From positions 39,133,196-39,197,195 of the forward strand of contig JARZZO010000013.1 in the NCBI GenBank assembly GCA_030544215.1: 64,000 nucleotides of DNA. Direction: 5' to 3'. The notes under the pieces are model-generated. The model searched no databases and was not told where the DNA came from. It saw only the letters and a list, made by a program, of their open reading frames with translations. Position numbers and translations under genes: made by a program. Positions 23,001 through 36,302 of the stretch are shown one piece after another (the first letter of the stretch is position 1; each line of letters begins with the position of its first letter). The stretch comes from Zantedeschia hybrid cultivar. Its lineage: Eukaryota > Streptophyta > Magnoliopsida > Alismatales > Araceae.

Positions 23001-25080
23001 TTCTCTCTCGGGGAGCATTAATAATGCTATAACTTTGAGATGTATTTTTTCATAAATAAAAATTTATCAAAGCTCTTCATTGAAAATATCCCTTAATCCT
23101 ATGAAGTTGATTTGTCCATGATTCGAAGGGAATGTCATCCCCTTATCAAATCCCATTCCCATGCTCAAAGAAAAAAAGGGAAAAATGTTACGTCCCTGTG
23201 GAAAATGAGTATATTGATAAAAGTGGGAGTTAAGAACAACTACATTTAAGGAACCACTTCTTATTTCTATTAGGGAGTTGTATCATACATTAGACATTAT
23301 ATGGCATTCAGATACCCATGTTCGATACTCTTATTTATAATTTCATGGTAAGTCCAAGTATTTCATCATATAAAATACTTGTTTAATACTAACATTCATT
23401 AATTTAATTTATATTGTATTATTACTTCTTTCACGGTAAAGTTGGCTTCGAAATGTCACTTAATTAGACAAAATTTTTATGTTCGATGCAAAATTATCCC
23501 AATAGCCACTCATGGGATTCAAACCTCTCCCATTAGGTAGACACTACAAATAGGCTATTGAGCCACCTGTACAAAAAAGAAAGTTCAAGTAGATGGAGTC
23601 ATCCATATGTTTGATCCCACTTCATTAGATCTACGATTTTGTTTCATCATGAAGAAAGTGTACCCAACATGGTTTCCTAATTTGGCAAAGTCTAACATGG
23701 AGTCCATCTTCCTCTTGAACCCCAAATAGAAGATCCCAAGGTCTTGAGTGGGATGCTACCATTTATTTAAACATGTCTTATCTGTAAGATGGAGTCCATC
23801 TTCTTCCTCTTTAACTCCAAACCGAAAATCCCAAGGCATTAAGTAGGAGGCAACCATGTTTTTTAAAAATGTTTTACTTTGTCCATCAATCAATGCGCGA
23901 CTATTCTAATATATCTCTTTACATGCAAGTTAATTATAGGCTCTCTAACACAGGCTAAACTCTGACATGTGAATAATGAGAAATACGAGATATATGGATC
24001 TTCATACTCATGAGGTTTAATACCATATTAAAGGTATTGAGCTGTTCAATTGATCAAAACCTTGAAAGATTAGGTGGAGAGGGTATCGTTCATTTAAATG
24101 TATTTTACTTTGTCCCTTAATCAATGTGAGACTGTTCAAAAAATACTTCTACTTTTGTCCTTAGTGCAGTACTTGTTTGAGTAACCCACTATTCATTGCT
24201 TTTGCTAAAATTTATGACACAATTCATTATCATTCATCATTGTAGAAAGCAGAAAGACATTCGTCATTCTCCATTCTTAGAAATGATGTAGGCTATGATT
24301 TTTAACTTAAGCAAGAATGCTTTTTTCATAGCAATATTAGTTCTAAAGAAAATAATTTTTTTTTTAGAGAAGGCCTTCTGAATATGAAAATGAGGCATCA
24401 AAATCATTCTGATTCTCTTTAACAATGACCCCTTATTTCTCAGAAGGTTTACCTAGAAGGCTTATCAAAGATAATTAAGAGGGTTCATTCCTCATTTTAA
24501 ATGAGAATGAGTTTCTAAGGATAGATTCCAAAAAACTATCGTAGATGAGCATACAGGATCATTCCTCATTATGTAACTAATATATAATTAACAATATGCA
24601 TGCCATATTAAAGAAAGAGGGTAACCAAACATTATGCATGTGAGATAAATATATTCATTCAATGTGATTATTCTTACAAATTTTACATATATAAATAAGT
24701 AACTTAATTCACCTTGTGTTCATTATTATCATAATCATGTTTGAATTTATAATATTAATGAAGGAAATCTATTGTCAAATTACATGTATAGTGTGTTAGA
24801 TGAATAGTTCTAATTAGCAAATTCAAGAACACCATTCTCATAGGAAAAGGAAGCGAGCATAGTAATCATTCAACTAGCATTATTTAAGCTAAACACAAAG
24901 CCTCGTCACATCTGATAGAAACTAAAACCATGTCAACCATCTGGAATAATTAAAGAACATGTTAATTGTTTACCTTGGTTTCTTGCTGATATGCATAGTT
25001 TAGTATGTAAAAATACATAAGACTAGAAGGCTATCATCATTAACATAGATTATTTTGTACAATAAAATAACTAATTTCAT
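20042..25080. other. AT-rich intergenic, no gene seen
   Basis: About 5 kb of AT-rich sequence with frequent stops in all frames. No splice-flanked coding block, RNA gene or bounded element was recognised. Short words recur near 23590-24150 (several CTTTGTCC(C/A)TTAATCAATG-like stretches), suggesting old decayed duplications. Confidence 0.5.
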
Positions 25081-27070
25081 GTAAATAAGGAGTGAAAGAG
25101 AGGAAAGGAGACAAAGGAAATATAAGTGAAATATATTCAACTCTTTTAAGAAACTTTTAAATAGAAGTGAATTATCTCTAACTCTTTAAGAAACTTTTCA
25201 AACATAATGCATCTTAGTTTGAAAAACCATGTATCTTTCTTCTTTTAGTGAGTCATTAAATAAATTCATTCAATTTACATTAAAATACATTAAAATGATG
25301 TTTAAATTGTTTTGATCATAAATCGTTTATTTTTCATGTTCAAGTGGACGAGTTAGAGTTTATAAAGTAATTAAGGATGTTAATAAGAAGGAGAAAAAAC
25401 AAAGAGGAAGAATGCTAAGAGAATACTAGTGGAATATTTCCAACTGTTTTAAGTAGCTTTTCATTTTTTGATAAAATACGCTTATTAATTTGAGAAATTT
25501 GTATTTTATTTTCTCTGAATGTTTCATTGAATAAATTCACTTAATTTATATCTAAAATATACCAAAATAGCCTTTTGATTTATTTGAAAAATCAATCATT
25601 TACTTTTCATGTTCATTAGATGCTCCAATACTATAAAGTAACCAAAATCATGTGAAAGGGAAGGATGATAAAAAATAGAAATGAGATATTTAAATTTTCT
25701 AGCCAAAAAAAATATTTTTTTAGATGCTTAGGGTATTTTCTTCTTTTCCAAGGATCTATTCTCCAGTAGCTCCAAAAGAAAATAAAATGCGTGTAATCAT
25801 CTTTTCTTGTCCACGTTGTCTCCCTCTCTTTCTCAAATGCGCATCCTTGTGCATGTGTGCGTGCCTACATATACGACAAAAAGCTTTTGAAAGTTCGTTA
25901 CTTGGCGGGCGAGTGAGCCCGCGTATATGTATTTTAAGGGAAACTCTCAGTGCACACCCGCCTTCGCATGCGAATGTATGCCAAAACAGACTCGTATGTT
26001 AAAAGACAAGTTAGTTACAAGGTAGGCGTGCCCGCGCTCGCATATAGGTAAGGACTTTTGTCATTAGTTATACATGCTAGGTTCAATCCTATAGTTACCA
26101 TTATTACTCAATCAGCTAGATGCTAATGGCTAATGCAACTATTTTTTTAAAATAAAACGTAGGGTGATTATATTCTCTTCTTTATTATATTTATTAATTA
26201 TTTGTTAAATACTATTATGTTTTAAAATAAAAAAACTTACTCTTCTATATCAAAAAACTCAGATATGATGGCTTGTACATGTATTACTACTTTTCAGCCT
26301 TCTTTTATGAAATTTATAGGCATGTGTGTTTTCCTTCCGACAGCCTATTTTGTGAGTATCTTTTTAACTTTAGGAATATCTTGCTCATGATTCTCAATCC
26401 AAAATAACCCCCCACCCCCCATGGAAAATTCAATTTCTCAATTGGAAAATTTTGTACCACTACCACCACATTTTCTTTGAACGAGTCGTTCAACAAATTC
26501 ATTTGATCTACATCTAAGATTTTTCACATTGTTTTTTCTAAATTATATTAAGCATGAGTCATTTATTTCATGTTCAAGTAAATGTTGTGGCATTGTAAAA
26601 TAACTGCAATGTGAATGAGGAGGAGGAGGAGGAAAAGGGGGAAAGAGAGGGTGGTAAGAGAACAAAAATGAAATATTTCCAACTGTTTTAAGGAACTACA
26701 ACCCCACAAAACTTAATGTTTCTTAATTTTTAGTACTTCAATTTCTTTGAATGAGCCGTCAAATAAATTCACTTAATTTATACCTAAAATATATCAAATC
26801 GTTTTGTAAATTATGTCAACCATCACTCATGTTCTTTCATGCTGAAGTACATGCTCTGGTATTGTAAAACAACTATCCATAAGAAGCAGCACAAACTGGG
26901 GGAAAGGAAAGGGAGATATTAAAAATACAAGTGAAACATTTCCAACTCTTTTTAGATACCTTTCATTTTCTCAATAAAATACAATGCTTCCTATTTTAAG
27001 AAGTTGGAACTGCCTGATCTTCTTTGAATGGTCATTAGTAAACTCATCTTATATAAGCCCAAAAGATCTC
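25081..27070. repeat. Diverged repeat array, unit about 260 bp, interrupted
   Basis: Copies near 25081-25370, 25371-25640, 26470-26690, 26690-26930 and 26930-27070 share the order: TTTCCAACT(G/C)TTTTAAG, a TTTCATTTT stretch, TCTTTGAATG(A/G), AAATTCACTTAATTTATA, a TCATGTTC word and a GGAAAGGG-like purine block. They differ at many sites. About 25700-26450 is an unrelated insert with a small GC-richer island near 25900-26040. Confidence 0.55.
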
Positions 27071-27315
27071 AAAATGGTTTCCAACATCGATGATTCGTTA
27101 TAATTTTCAAAACAAAACAATTCAAACTTTTTCATTCATAATTAAGAAGAAAAAGGGATAAAAAATGTTTAGACTCAGTTCATCCAAGGTTTCATTCACA
27201 TGACATGAAACTAATCCTAAACCTATCATCACAAACACAAGCAATTTCATATCGCCCCTCAGAGCCACTTCACTCAGGATCCTCTACGTCCAGCTCGACG
27301 GCGGAGGCGTAGCGG

Positions 27316-28272
27316 CTATTGATGGAGGTCAGCGGCGGCGAAGTTGTAGTTCTGGTCCCATGCAAGCAGCCCCTGCAGCTGGTAGGCATCAATGGCGGCG
27401 GCCGGGGCTGGCACGGCGGCATTCTGGCCCTGCGCGCCGCCGCGCTGGGCGGCATGGATGGCGAGCTGACCCCGGATCGTGGCGACCTCGCGCTCGCTCG
27501 CCCGTATCCTCTCCTGCAGCGCCGAGATGACCCCGACGCAGCCGTAGATGGGGTCGCGAACCCGCCAGTAGGCCTCGTAGGAGATGGAGTCCGCCGCCTG
27601 TCCTCGCTGTTGCACCGGGATTTGCTGCAGCCACATTGGTGTGTGAGGAAGAGTACACATGATTAGCCCTACACATAGAAAATTCTTGCAAGGCAGACGA
27701 GTCGAGAAAGCTAAGCACTGTCCGCATAGGGAAAGGAATCCAGTATGTTTTCAACTGGTAAGTATACTTTAGCTCATCATCTCGCTCAAAATTAAACTGA
27801 AATCTTGCAGAGCTTCCCTGCAGTCTTTGATCTTTACATTTTTCGAATATGAAAACATGGTGTTACGAAACCAAGACCATCCGCGCTTCCTAATTTGAAG
27901 CAGGAAGAACTTGTACCATTTCTTATATATAAACATCAAATGCTCGCAGTTAAGTCGAGTTCGCCTGGTCTCATCCACTTACGACACATGTTCATATATA
28001 TATGAATACTTCAGGAAATCAAAGAACGTATAGAGGATCCGTATAAAGGTAAAATAGAAGGTTTAAGCTTTAGCATGGGTGGAGAAGATCCAAGCCAGGA
28101 TTCTCGAAGATTTTACCTGCAGCATCCTAGCAACATTGCTGGCCCCGAAGATCTTGTGCACGCAGGAGAAACGTTCAGGGTGAGTGGATGGGAAGTAGGG
28201 CGCCAGCACGCAGTCCTCGGGACATCTCCTGCGCAGATATTTGCAGGCCGCACAGCGCGTCGAATTGGACAT
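27316..28272 (-). CDS. LBD: LOB-domain (LBD) transcription regulator, LBD23/24-like
   Basis: Two exons, 28117-28272 and 27316-27624, join into 154 residues; the 491-bp intron is GT-AG and phase 0 after Gln52. Residues 7-21 carry the zinc-finger-like CX2CX6CX3C block (CAACKYLRRRCPEDC), followed by APYFP. The GAS block lies near 43-50 (FGASNVARM), with RDPIYGCVG near 75-84 and a leucine/isoleucine-spaced helix after it. LBD proteins are plant-specific nuclear DNA-binding regulators of lateral organ and root development. The short QIP...YEA spacing is like LBD23/24. The start at 28272 is chosen because it opens the family's N-terminus; an in-frame ATG at 28479 would add a hydrophobic stretch not expected in a nuclear factor. 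The second exon is GC-rich and ends in an Ala/Gln-rich tail. No target gene can be inferred. Confidence 0.9.
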
Positions 28273-28479
28273 GCCTTGGATTCCGAAGAAGATTCTCACC
28301 GGGATCCTGTCCGAGGCAAATCTCGAGGAAGCGGGGAAGGGACCGGGTATGGAAGAATCCAGTACGAGATACTGGAGTATCTCTGCAAAATCTTGTGAGG
28401 ATGCGAGGGGGAGAATAAGAGGAGGAAGAAGCAGAAGAAGACGAAGAAACCCCAACTGGAAAGAGAGGGGGTTCTCCAA

Positions 28480-29280
28480 CGGCTACTAAGAAGGAAAAAT
28501 CGAAAAATTCGAATTTGCGAGGGGGAGATTAAGGAAACCCCAGCAGGAACTTCCTGGTTTGGAGTGACGTGTGGAAGAGAGAGACAGACAGTAAATGGAA
28601 GCGCACAGCGTGCACGTCCTCTGGGCCATGGCACAATGAACCCATCCACTTGAGGTTAGGGGTGCAAACGATACACCAATAATCCAATTATTCGACCGAT
28701 TTGTTCATTTATAAATCTGTTGACAGCTACTTTTTTAAAATCGATATGCATGCATGCATAACATGTAAAATTCTTTTTTTTTTCTGATCATAGGATGTGG
28801 CACACTAAAAATTAATGACTGACTATTAATTTATACACTGAGTTAATCCCACCTATTTGATCAGAAATTTTTTTCTGCATGGTATTGGTTGTGGTGACGT
28901 ATTGTTATCGGGTCGGGTCTCATGGCTCCTCCAAGGTTGACAGCCATGTAGCTTCCCTGCGACCAGCTGCCATTTGTCCACGTGTCTTGCCATGTCCGTT
29001 CGAAACGCTCCGTGCCCGGCCGCTTTTGATGCCAAAATCTTCCAAACTTTAATTTGAACTGATGCCAAAGAGTTAATACGAATCCCTGGTTCTTACCTGT
29101 CACATAAATGAAGGGTAAGATCCAACGAGCTCAACCAGGCATGAACACTTGCAAGCTAGCTCTTGCAGTCAAACTCCATCCCACGGCCACATTCGTGCAC
29201 ACATTTGCAGACTCGGGTTTGAACACATGCAAACACAGCACACAATAAAAGATTTTAGTCAAAGAGAATCGGAAAATAAG
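28480..29280. other. Upstream region of the LBD gene
   Basis: Candidate 5' leader and promoter of the - strand LBD gene. At 28656 TAGGGGTGCAAACGA looks like a hAT-type MITE terminus, but its partner end was not found. No TATA box is placed. Confidence 0.3.
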
Positions 29281-29289
29281 AGAAACATT

Positions 29290-29640
29290 TGAGTAAGCAT
29301 TTTAGTTACAATTGCCGTTCAATCTGTATAATTTTCTGATTTATCAATCGAATGGTAGTTACAATTGCAATATCTAAAGACGGTATGATAAGTATTCCTT
29401 GAGACATAAAGCAGTACCATTATTCCTTATCCTAAAAACAATCTTTGGGAAAAGGAAGAATAAACAAATAAGAGATGTATTTGCATGGGCATTTCAGTTA
29501 CAATTGTCGTTCATCCGTACAATCTTTTGATTTATAAGTCGAATGGCAGTCGCAATTGCAATGTCCAGAGATGTTATAATAAGTATTTCTCGAACCATAG
29601 AGTACCATTATTCCTTATCCTAAACACAATCTTGGGGACC
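29290..29640. repeat. Tandem duplication, about 190-bp spacing
   Basis: The block 29290-29450 recurs at about 29485-29640. Shared stretches include GCATTT(T/C)AGTTACAATTG, TTTAT(C/A)A(A/G)TCGAATGG and GTACCATTATTCCTTATCCT. The copies differ by substitutions and small indels. Confidence 0.7.
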
Positions 29641-31110
29641 CATCTTCTCCCCTTACTCCCTCGTGGCCGCATTAAAGGAAAATAAAGAAGGAATGACAAA
29701 TATTAGTAAATAGGAATGGCGTTGAATAACAAATTTACCATAGGAAGGAAACACAACCTTTATCAATAGGAAGGAAATTAACAATATGTGAAGAGTAAGA
29801 CATCCTCCAGTTTTATAGAACTTTTTTACAAAATTCACAAAACAAATGCACATCATCCTATATCATGCTATCCTATCTATTTTTTTTAAAAAAATAGAGG
29901 ATATATATCATCCTCAATCAAACTAAGAACTATCGTGCTAAAACATACCAACATAATTTTGTCCAAGATCCTTTGAAGTCCTAGTTTAATATCAGATATA
30001 CTACATAAATAAGAGAAGGGATATAAATATGCAAAATTTAAATATAACTAATGGGATATGTAAGATACGAATGGCAATAAATATACGTTTACCAAACAAA
30101 GTTTCTTTTTACATTAAATGACAACAAATAGGTAGTAATCAAAACTACTTTTGGCAGTTGCACAAGAACCACAAAGCAATATAACTCATCGGCATAATAT
30201 TAGTTGTGTCACAACAATTATTGCAACAAGAATTAATAATTAATACAATCGTTAATTATCGATGATCATGCTGAAACTTAATAAAATGATTAAATGCATC
30301 TTAATAATTCATGCATAAAAAATACCAAAATAATCACATCAATCAAAATAATTCATAATTCAGAGCTAATTTCAAACACAGTTAACATAGAAATATTTCT
30401 GATAATTACAAAAAAAGAAAATACCCTTAACCATGCTTTAACTAATTAAAATGAGGCAAAAAAAACATAAGTTTTTAGTATATTGTTGCTTATATCCCAA
30501 TTCTATTTGCGTAAATAGCCAGAGAAATTTCGTATATACTTTAACATATTTTAAAAGACAGTCCATTCACCCACCCTCTTTAAAAAATTGTGATAAATTA
30601 GATGGGACTGAGCATAGTCAGGATTCCTAATTAAGAGTTTTTGTACATTCAAAAATAGGTCATACAATTAAGCAAAGAAATGAAAGAAAAGCCCCTACTG
30701 AAGATGTGTTTATAAAAGAATGGGATATAAATATAAAAGAAAAGTCTTGGGGTTAATAACTAAAAAAGGTTTTCTTTCTCCCTATAAAGGTGATCACAAA
30801 CCCTAGCACTGGCAACGGTGACGCCAACAAGGAGGGAGACCACAGCGACCAGGATGTCGCTGTTAGGTGTTGCCATGGTACACGGCGCACGCACGCATGC
30901 CCTGGTGCACACACCTGCATAGTAGGAGCTGCACGCCTACACAGCAAGGGATGCTTGCCTAGGGGGCACATGCCTATGCACGACGGTGCAATGTGGCACT
31001 GTGCACACACCAACGAGGTAGGGGCCACGCGCTTGTGCACACATGGCACTAGGCACCCCTATGCGTAGGAGGGTGATGCTGCACACAGGAGGGGTTGCGT
31101 GTTAGTTAGG
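29641..31110. other. AT-rich intergenic with a GC-richer island
   Basis: No gene supported. At 30790-31110 a GC-richer island full of GCAC and TGCAC words gives open frames on both strands with Cys/His-rich translations. This looks like composition rather than coding. Confidence 0.45.
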
Positions 31111-31129
31111 GGTGTCTGTCAAATTAATC

Positions 31130-32520
31130 TAATGATTATTTTGTACATTCTTGACCTCATTAATTAATAAGAAAGATACTATATTAATAATACATATTTA
31201 TCATTTTATAACGAAGCATGTGAATATATACAATAAAGATTGAATCATGATATGATCGTGATAATAAAAGTAATCTTATTTAAACATATATTCTTAATTA
31301 TAATCATAAAATATTTGAGAAGAACATCAAATATCTCATTAGATTAATACATGATACTTCTACTAATAAAATGAGGCGACTGGTCTCATAATCACTTGTG
31401 CGGAGATAATAAGATGAATTTATAAGTACTTATTAGTAAATGAGTTCACTTAGTTGATCCGACAATATGTAATATACATAAGTGATTATAATATCTAACT
31501 GTCAACAAAATGGATTAATAGCCACAATAGCATAGTTAGTCTTTAGATTTGAGACACTAAAGATATCTTATTAATAAATTGTTGTGTTTTGATCTTGGCT
31601 TAAAATTTCTAACTATAAAATCTTAGATAGTCAAATACCTAGACTCAATAAGGTATCTTTGAAGGTAATTGTGTGCTAAATAAGGGATTCTTTACTCTCG
31701 ATATTTAAATAGAAAATGTTCTATGAAATGATACTGGAAAAGTTTATGGACAGGGTTGGACTACATATCAGAAAATAAGTTTTTTTATAATGCATATAGA
31801 TAATATCTAAACTGCATGAGCAAACATGATAAGGGTTTAACAGTAAAACCGTACCCTAGATTCACTTGATGATATAAAACTCTTGAGCGAGTTATTTAAC
31901 CCCAATGCCTTTTAGGATCGTGAAGTGTTGCTTGGTACTCACCATAATCAGAAGTCTAATCAATTTAATCATGAGATGATAATTTGATAGATTGAGTGTT
32001 AATCAAGCCAGTAAGGTGTTACTAGATTTATTAGACTCTAAGCTCGATTGTCATTTGGCCATAGAGGGTTACACGCACAATATTCTCGGTCGATGAGAAT
32101 AAAGTAATAATTTATATAAGTATAATTTTTTTTGTGAAAAACCACCGGAAACTAATATAAACATAATCTTAAAGGAAATCTTGACCCAAGCTCTAGGATT
32201 TAGAATCTATGGTTGCCACCTCTCTCTTTCCTCTCTAGCCCTCCCTTACGGTAGGAGGCACCCCCTTTCTCTATCTCTTCTGCCTCCGCTGTCGCTTGAT
32301 TTAAGGCATCGCCTGTATGCCACAGGAACCAGTAAAGAAGAAGAGAATCAAAGATACCATAAGGATCCTTTTAAAGAAGTGAAGATGATCCTTCAATTGG
32401 AGAACTGCGTGGATACTACTAGAGGGCAAGCTTCACCGAATCGAATCACGAATATAGATTTGATGTTGCACAAGGTGAATATCAAATCTTCCCTAGTTTG
32501 ATTTGTCAGAAACAGATCAG
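31130..32520 (+). repeat. Old LTR-like copy A related to the copia LTR
   Basis: Read on the + strand it follows the intact element's LTR in sense order: GAAGCATGTGAATAT (GAAGTCCGTGAATAT in the LTR), then GAGAAGAACATCAAATATCT, then GACTGGTCTCATAATCACTTGTG, then GAATGAGTTCACT-like and GAGACACTAAAGA words. Divergence is heavy, so it is an old insertion in the opposite orientation. Confidence 0.65.
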
Positions 32521-32529
32521 AGGAACTAT

Positions 32530-34142
32530 TGGTATTGTGTATGGCCTATAAGCCAATCACGTACATTATACTATGTTGTTCAATTATTTCAATAATAATG
32601 ACGTTATATTCATTATATGTAAATCGTTTTTTATTTGACAATTTCATAATGAAGTCTGTGAATATGTGCAATAGTTGTCAAATTATGATAAGATCATAAT
32701 AATGAAATTCACAACTTATAAACACACCTTCTTAAGTGTTCTTAGTTGGAGGATATTTGAGAAAGACATCAAATATCTAGTGAGACTAATATAGGTTACT
32801 CCTGCTCATTTGATAAGGGTAATTGGTCTCATAGTCACTCATGTGAAGATACTAAGGAGAACCTATAAGTACTCTCTAGTGAATGAGTTCACTAAACTAA
32901 TCTGACTTGCATCGTTGTATAGTAATTTACCTGACTGTCCGTCAGCTTGGTTTAATGTCACAGTTGTGTGATTGGTCTTTGGACTTGAGACACCAAAGAC
33001 ACCTTGTCAGTCGACTTATGGATTTTGACCTTAGCTAATAGATCTCTAACTATGAGATCCTAATTAGTTACGTAATAGGATCTAGCAAAATACCTTTAAA
33101 GGTTATTAAGTGTTCAATATGAGATCATTGGTTCTCGGTAATTAGAGAGAGAATGCTCTAGGTAAGATGTACGGGGGTCTCTAGTCAAGGCATACACTAT
33201 ATCGGAAAAGGAGTTTTCTGATATTGTACGGCAACATCTAATCAAAGTGAGTTGATTGGTTATGATTTGACAGTTGACCATACCCTAAGTTAACTCGTGA
33301 GCATTGTACAAATACAAAATTATAACTACACGGTAACTGATGACAGAAAAGTTTCTTGAGTGGTCTAGGATTATGCGGTCTTGCTTGGTGCCAACTTAAT
33401 CGAAAGTATGGTCGATTATCACGAGATGATAGATCAATTGTAATTATTTAATATAAGATACTAAATGAATTATTTTAAGTCAGTAAGGGGTTATTGCACT
33501 GAAAACTGGACTGGCACTTGGGCCTATAGGGTCACACATACAAGGATCTCAGTCAATGGATATTAACTAAGAATTTATATTAACTCAAAGACTTTTGCGA
33601 AAAGTCGATAGAGATGAATATAAATATACGTAAGAAGGAAAACTTGGGTCAAACTCTAGGGTTTTTCTAGACCTGGCCATCCCCTTCCTCTCTCTCTCTC
33701 TCGCTCTCTCTCTCTCTCTCCTTGGCCGGCCCCCTTTAGAGAAGGGCGCCCCCTTCCTCTCTCTCTCTCTCTTATGCCTCTACTCTCGCATGGATCGAGC
33801 ACTGCTCACATGCCGCGGGTGTCCTTGACGAGAAGAAGGTAAGAGATCAGGTGGATCCTTATAAAAACGAATCGAGGATGATCCCTCAATAGGAGAACTA
33901 CGTAAATACTACTAGAGGCCGGTCACTTGTGCGGCTAGTGGTATCGCTCAGATGGAATCAAGCTTCGATCACGGATTCAACTCTGCATAAGGTGAAGAAT
34001 CATTCTTCCCTCCTTCTTGTTGTCAGAAAGGGATCGAGATATCACGAGAAAGCTTTATTTCCACTGCATAATCGTTATGTATATCTTGTTCGTTCTTCTC
34101 GTGCAATTGTTACAGGAACCACATGAGATTTGTTTTTCCCAA
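32530..34142 (+). repeat. Old LTR-like copy B, head-to-tail with copy A
   Basis: Starts with a GGCCTATAAGCCAATC stretch (LTR: GGCCTACAAGCCAATC) and repeats the same order of words as copy A, somewhat closer to the intact LTR (GAGGATATTTGAGAAAGACA, TTACTCCTGCTCAT). CT-rich simple repeats lie at 33690-33771. It follows copy A directly; no pol-like sequence separates them. Confidence 0.65.
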
Positions 34143-34721
34143 TACTTTCCAGTTTAAAATTTTATATTTCAATCTCCCATGTGATCCTTACACTGTGCAC
34201 CTGCATGCCCACAAGTCCCTAGATCGAAATTTAGCTCTCATACCACAATTGGTAAAAATATATATATAAGAGAGAGAAATTCTACTTGATCGATGTAGTG
34301 CATGCAGAAGGTCGCCTCGAAGAACTGGACATAGAGGATCATCCTTGACTGACATGAAAGTGGATACCACAGTCACCCACATGCTCCATGCGGCAAGATC
34401 TTGGGATCGCATGTGGTTCCAACAAATAATTCATGTTAGAGAGAGAGAGGATGGATAAAAAGGAGGAGAATGTGCTTCCAGAAAATAGAAGATTGCCATT
34501 CATAGTTATTATGCACAATATGCAATGTGTTTCTTGTCATTCATGTTCAACAAAGTATGATTTTTAATCCACTCGACGAAGTGGTCTTGGTACCATGTGA
34601 AAGAATGGCTATTCCTTTTCTGTTGGATGCTGATGCATTAGTTGAGTACTTACTTGTAATTTGGCATTTATAATACAAGGTTGAGCATGCAACTCAAACA
34701 GACAAGCACGTGTATATCCAG

Positions 34722-35561
34722 CATTTTAAAATGAGGGCGCGGCGAACTGCGTGGCTACGCGGTGAGCCCTTTGGCGACCAGGCTTTTGGAGACCTCTTCT
34801 TCTCCCTCATGGAGAGTTTTTTCTCCCTTCCTGTGGAAGCTTGTGCTCAGAAGAGTTTCACTCTTCTAGATCGGTCTCTGTTGGAGGATCTTCCCTTTCA
34901 TCGGTTGTGGCTATCCCCCTCTCCACCCTCCTTTTTCCTTAGTTTTCATTCTTAACGACATGTTTTGTACCCCCTCTTCTTTACCTTCCAAATCTCCCAT
35001 ATCTCTTAGCAAATACCTATTTTCCCTGTGTGCTGGTTCTCACTGGTGTCTTCAGTTGCGTTTTCCATTCCGCGGTGGGTGTCTTGCTGCTGCCATCTTC
35101 TGTGCAGGCTTTGTGGTTCTGCCTACCACCTGTTCGACGATATGCCGAACTCTTGTTGAAAGCTCGAGTATGTGTGTGCATCCTCCTACTCCGCTATTGA
35201 GAGTAGACCCTCCGAGCTCTTCTGGTTCATGGGCAAGTTGCTTTCACCTCTACAGCCTCCCTATCTCCTGTTGAAGACTTCCAGCTTGGAACTGTTTGCA
35301 TTCCTCACCGGCAAGTTTGGTTGGATCCTTCGACACCCTGTGGTTGTCAACTATCACTTTATTCTGTATTTGTTGTGCTCTTTTTGTTTGTTTTGTGCTC
35401 GTGAGGGGTATGATCCTAGCTACTCTGATAGTTTAGGCTTGCTCTGGTGCACAGAAGGTGTTTGGTGTTATGATCATTCTGTATTACTACAGGTTTTATG
35501 AATGAAAGCTTCTCTTCTTATGTTTCAAAAAAAAAAAAAAAAAAAACACATTTTAAAATGA
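34722..35561 (+). mobile_element. Retroposed segment with poly(A) tail and 13-bp target duplications
   Basis: CATTTTAAAATGA at 34722-34734 is repeated at 35549-35561, just after an A run of about 20 (35527-35546). The body, 34735-35548, is pyrimidine-rich and more GC-rich than its surroundings. A tail plus long target duplications is the mark of LINE-mediated integration. The body has open frames but no recognised domain, so it may be a 5'-truncated LINE 3' end, a SINE-like element or a processed transcript. Confidence 0.75.
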
Positions 35562-36302
35562 ACAATTCAAGGATTCATCAAAATGTATAGTTACTTAGAT
35601 TTTTGAAGTACAATGATTAATCAGCATTCAATTTCTATTACAAGTTTTAAGGACATTTCAGTTTAAATACTGCACATACTTGAAAGTACAGATGAACATG
35701 TTATTTTGGAATTTTTAGATATCACCACCCACAATCTATCATATGTAGGGGAAAAAAACGCCCTTTAATCTTAATATTTGTTCATAACTCCTTATCTCAT
35801 AATATTTGTTCATAACTCCTCATAGTCTCGTTATGTGGTGAAGCTCTCAGAAATTAGGTTTAAAAAAAACCCTCAAAGAAGAGGTTTCTTAATAAACCTG
35901 CAATTAGGACGGTTTACTCAGCTCTATTCCACAGTGCATCTTTAAGGTGAGCCAAATAGTTAGGTTTTGAAATCCATTTTTTCATACGTCCAAGGAGTCC
36001 ATCTCTATCTTTTGGGAGAGATTCTTTAGAAGCAGAAGAGCTTACTCCCCCCCAACTTGAGTAGTGTATTCTTATGTCTTATTTTTTAATCTTTAATGTA
36101 TGTGACGTTAGTATCTATATTGGTAGAAACACCTCTGTCCAGCGATGCACAAGTCATAGAGTACAGTTCCTGTAAGTACAAGTAAGGATAGGACTTAATG
36201 AGTGTGGAGAAGAAGGGATGAAGTTTTTCAAAAAAAAAAAAAGTTTTTTTCCTCACACGGCCCTCTCTACATTCATCGAGCCTCAGCCTAGCTTTCACTC
36301 AG
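35562..36302. other. AT-rich intergenic, no gene seen
   Basis: No coding block or bounded element. A 26-base word is repeated in direct succession near 35775-35822 (ATATTTGTTCATAACTCCT twice). Confidence 0.45.

Noticed and set aside
28273..28479. N-terminal extension of the LBD protein from the ATG at 28479
   Set aside because: It would add a hydrophobic signal-like stretch to a nuclear regulator; the family starts a few residues before the first Cys, matching 28272.
30753..31068. Opposed 92-98 codon frames rich in Cys and His
   Set aside because: Both strands are open because of GCAC/TGCA-rich composition; no domain pattern fits a zinc finger.
34230..34250. Primer-site-like TGGTATGAGAGC on the - strand
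   Set aside because: One mismatch to the usual site and no convincing LTR pair beside it; left as a possible remnant only.
34710..35501. Three + strand frames of 81-109 codons
   Set aside because: They lie inside the poly(A)-tailed retroposon, overlap in different frames and show no domain.
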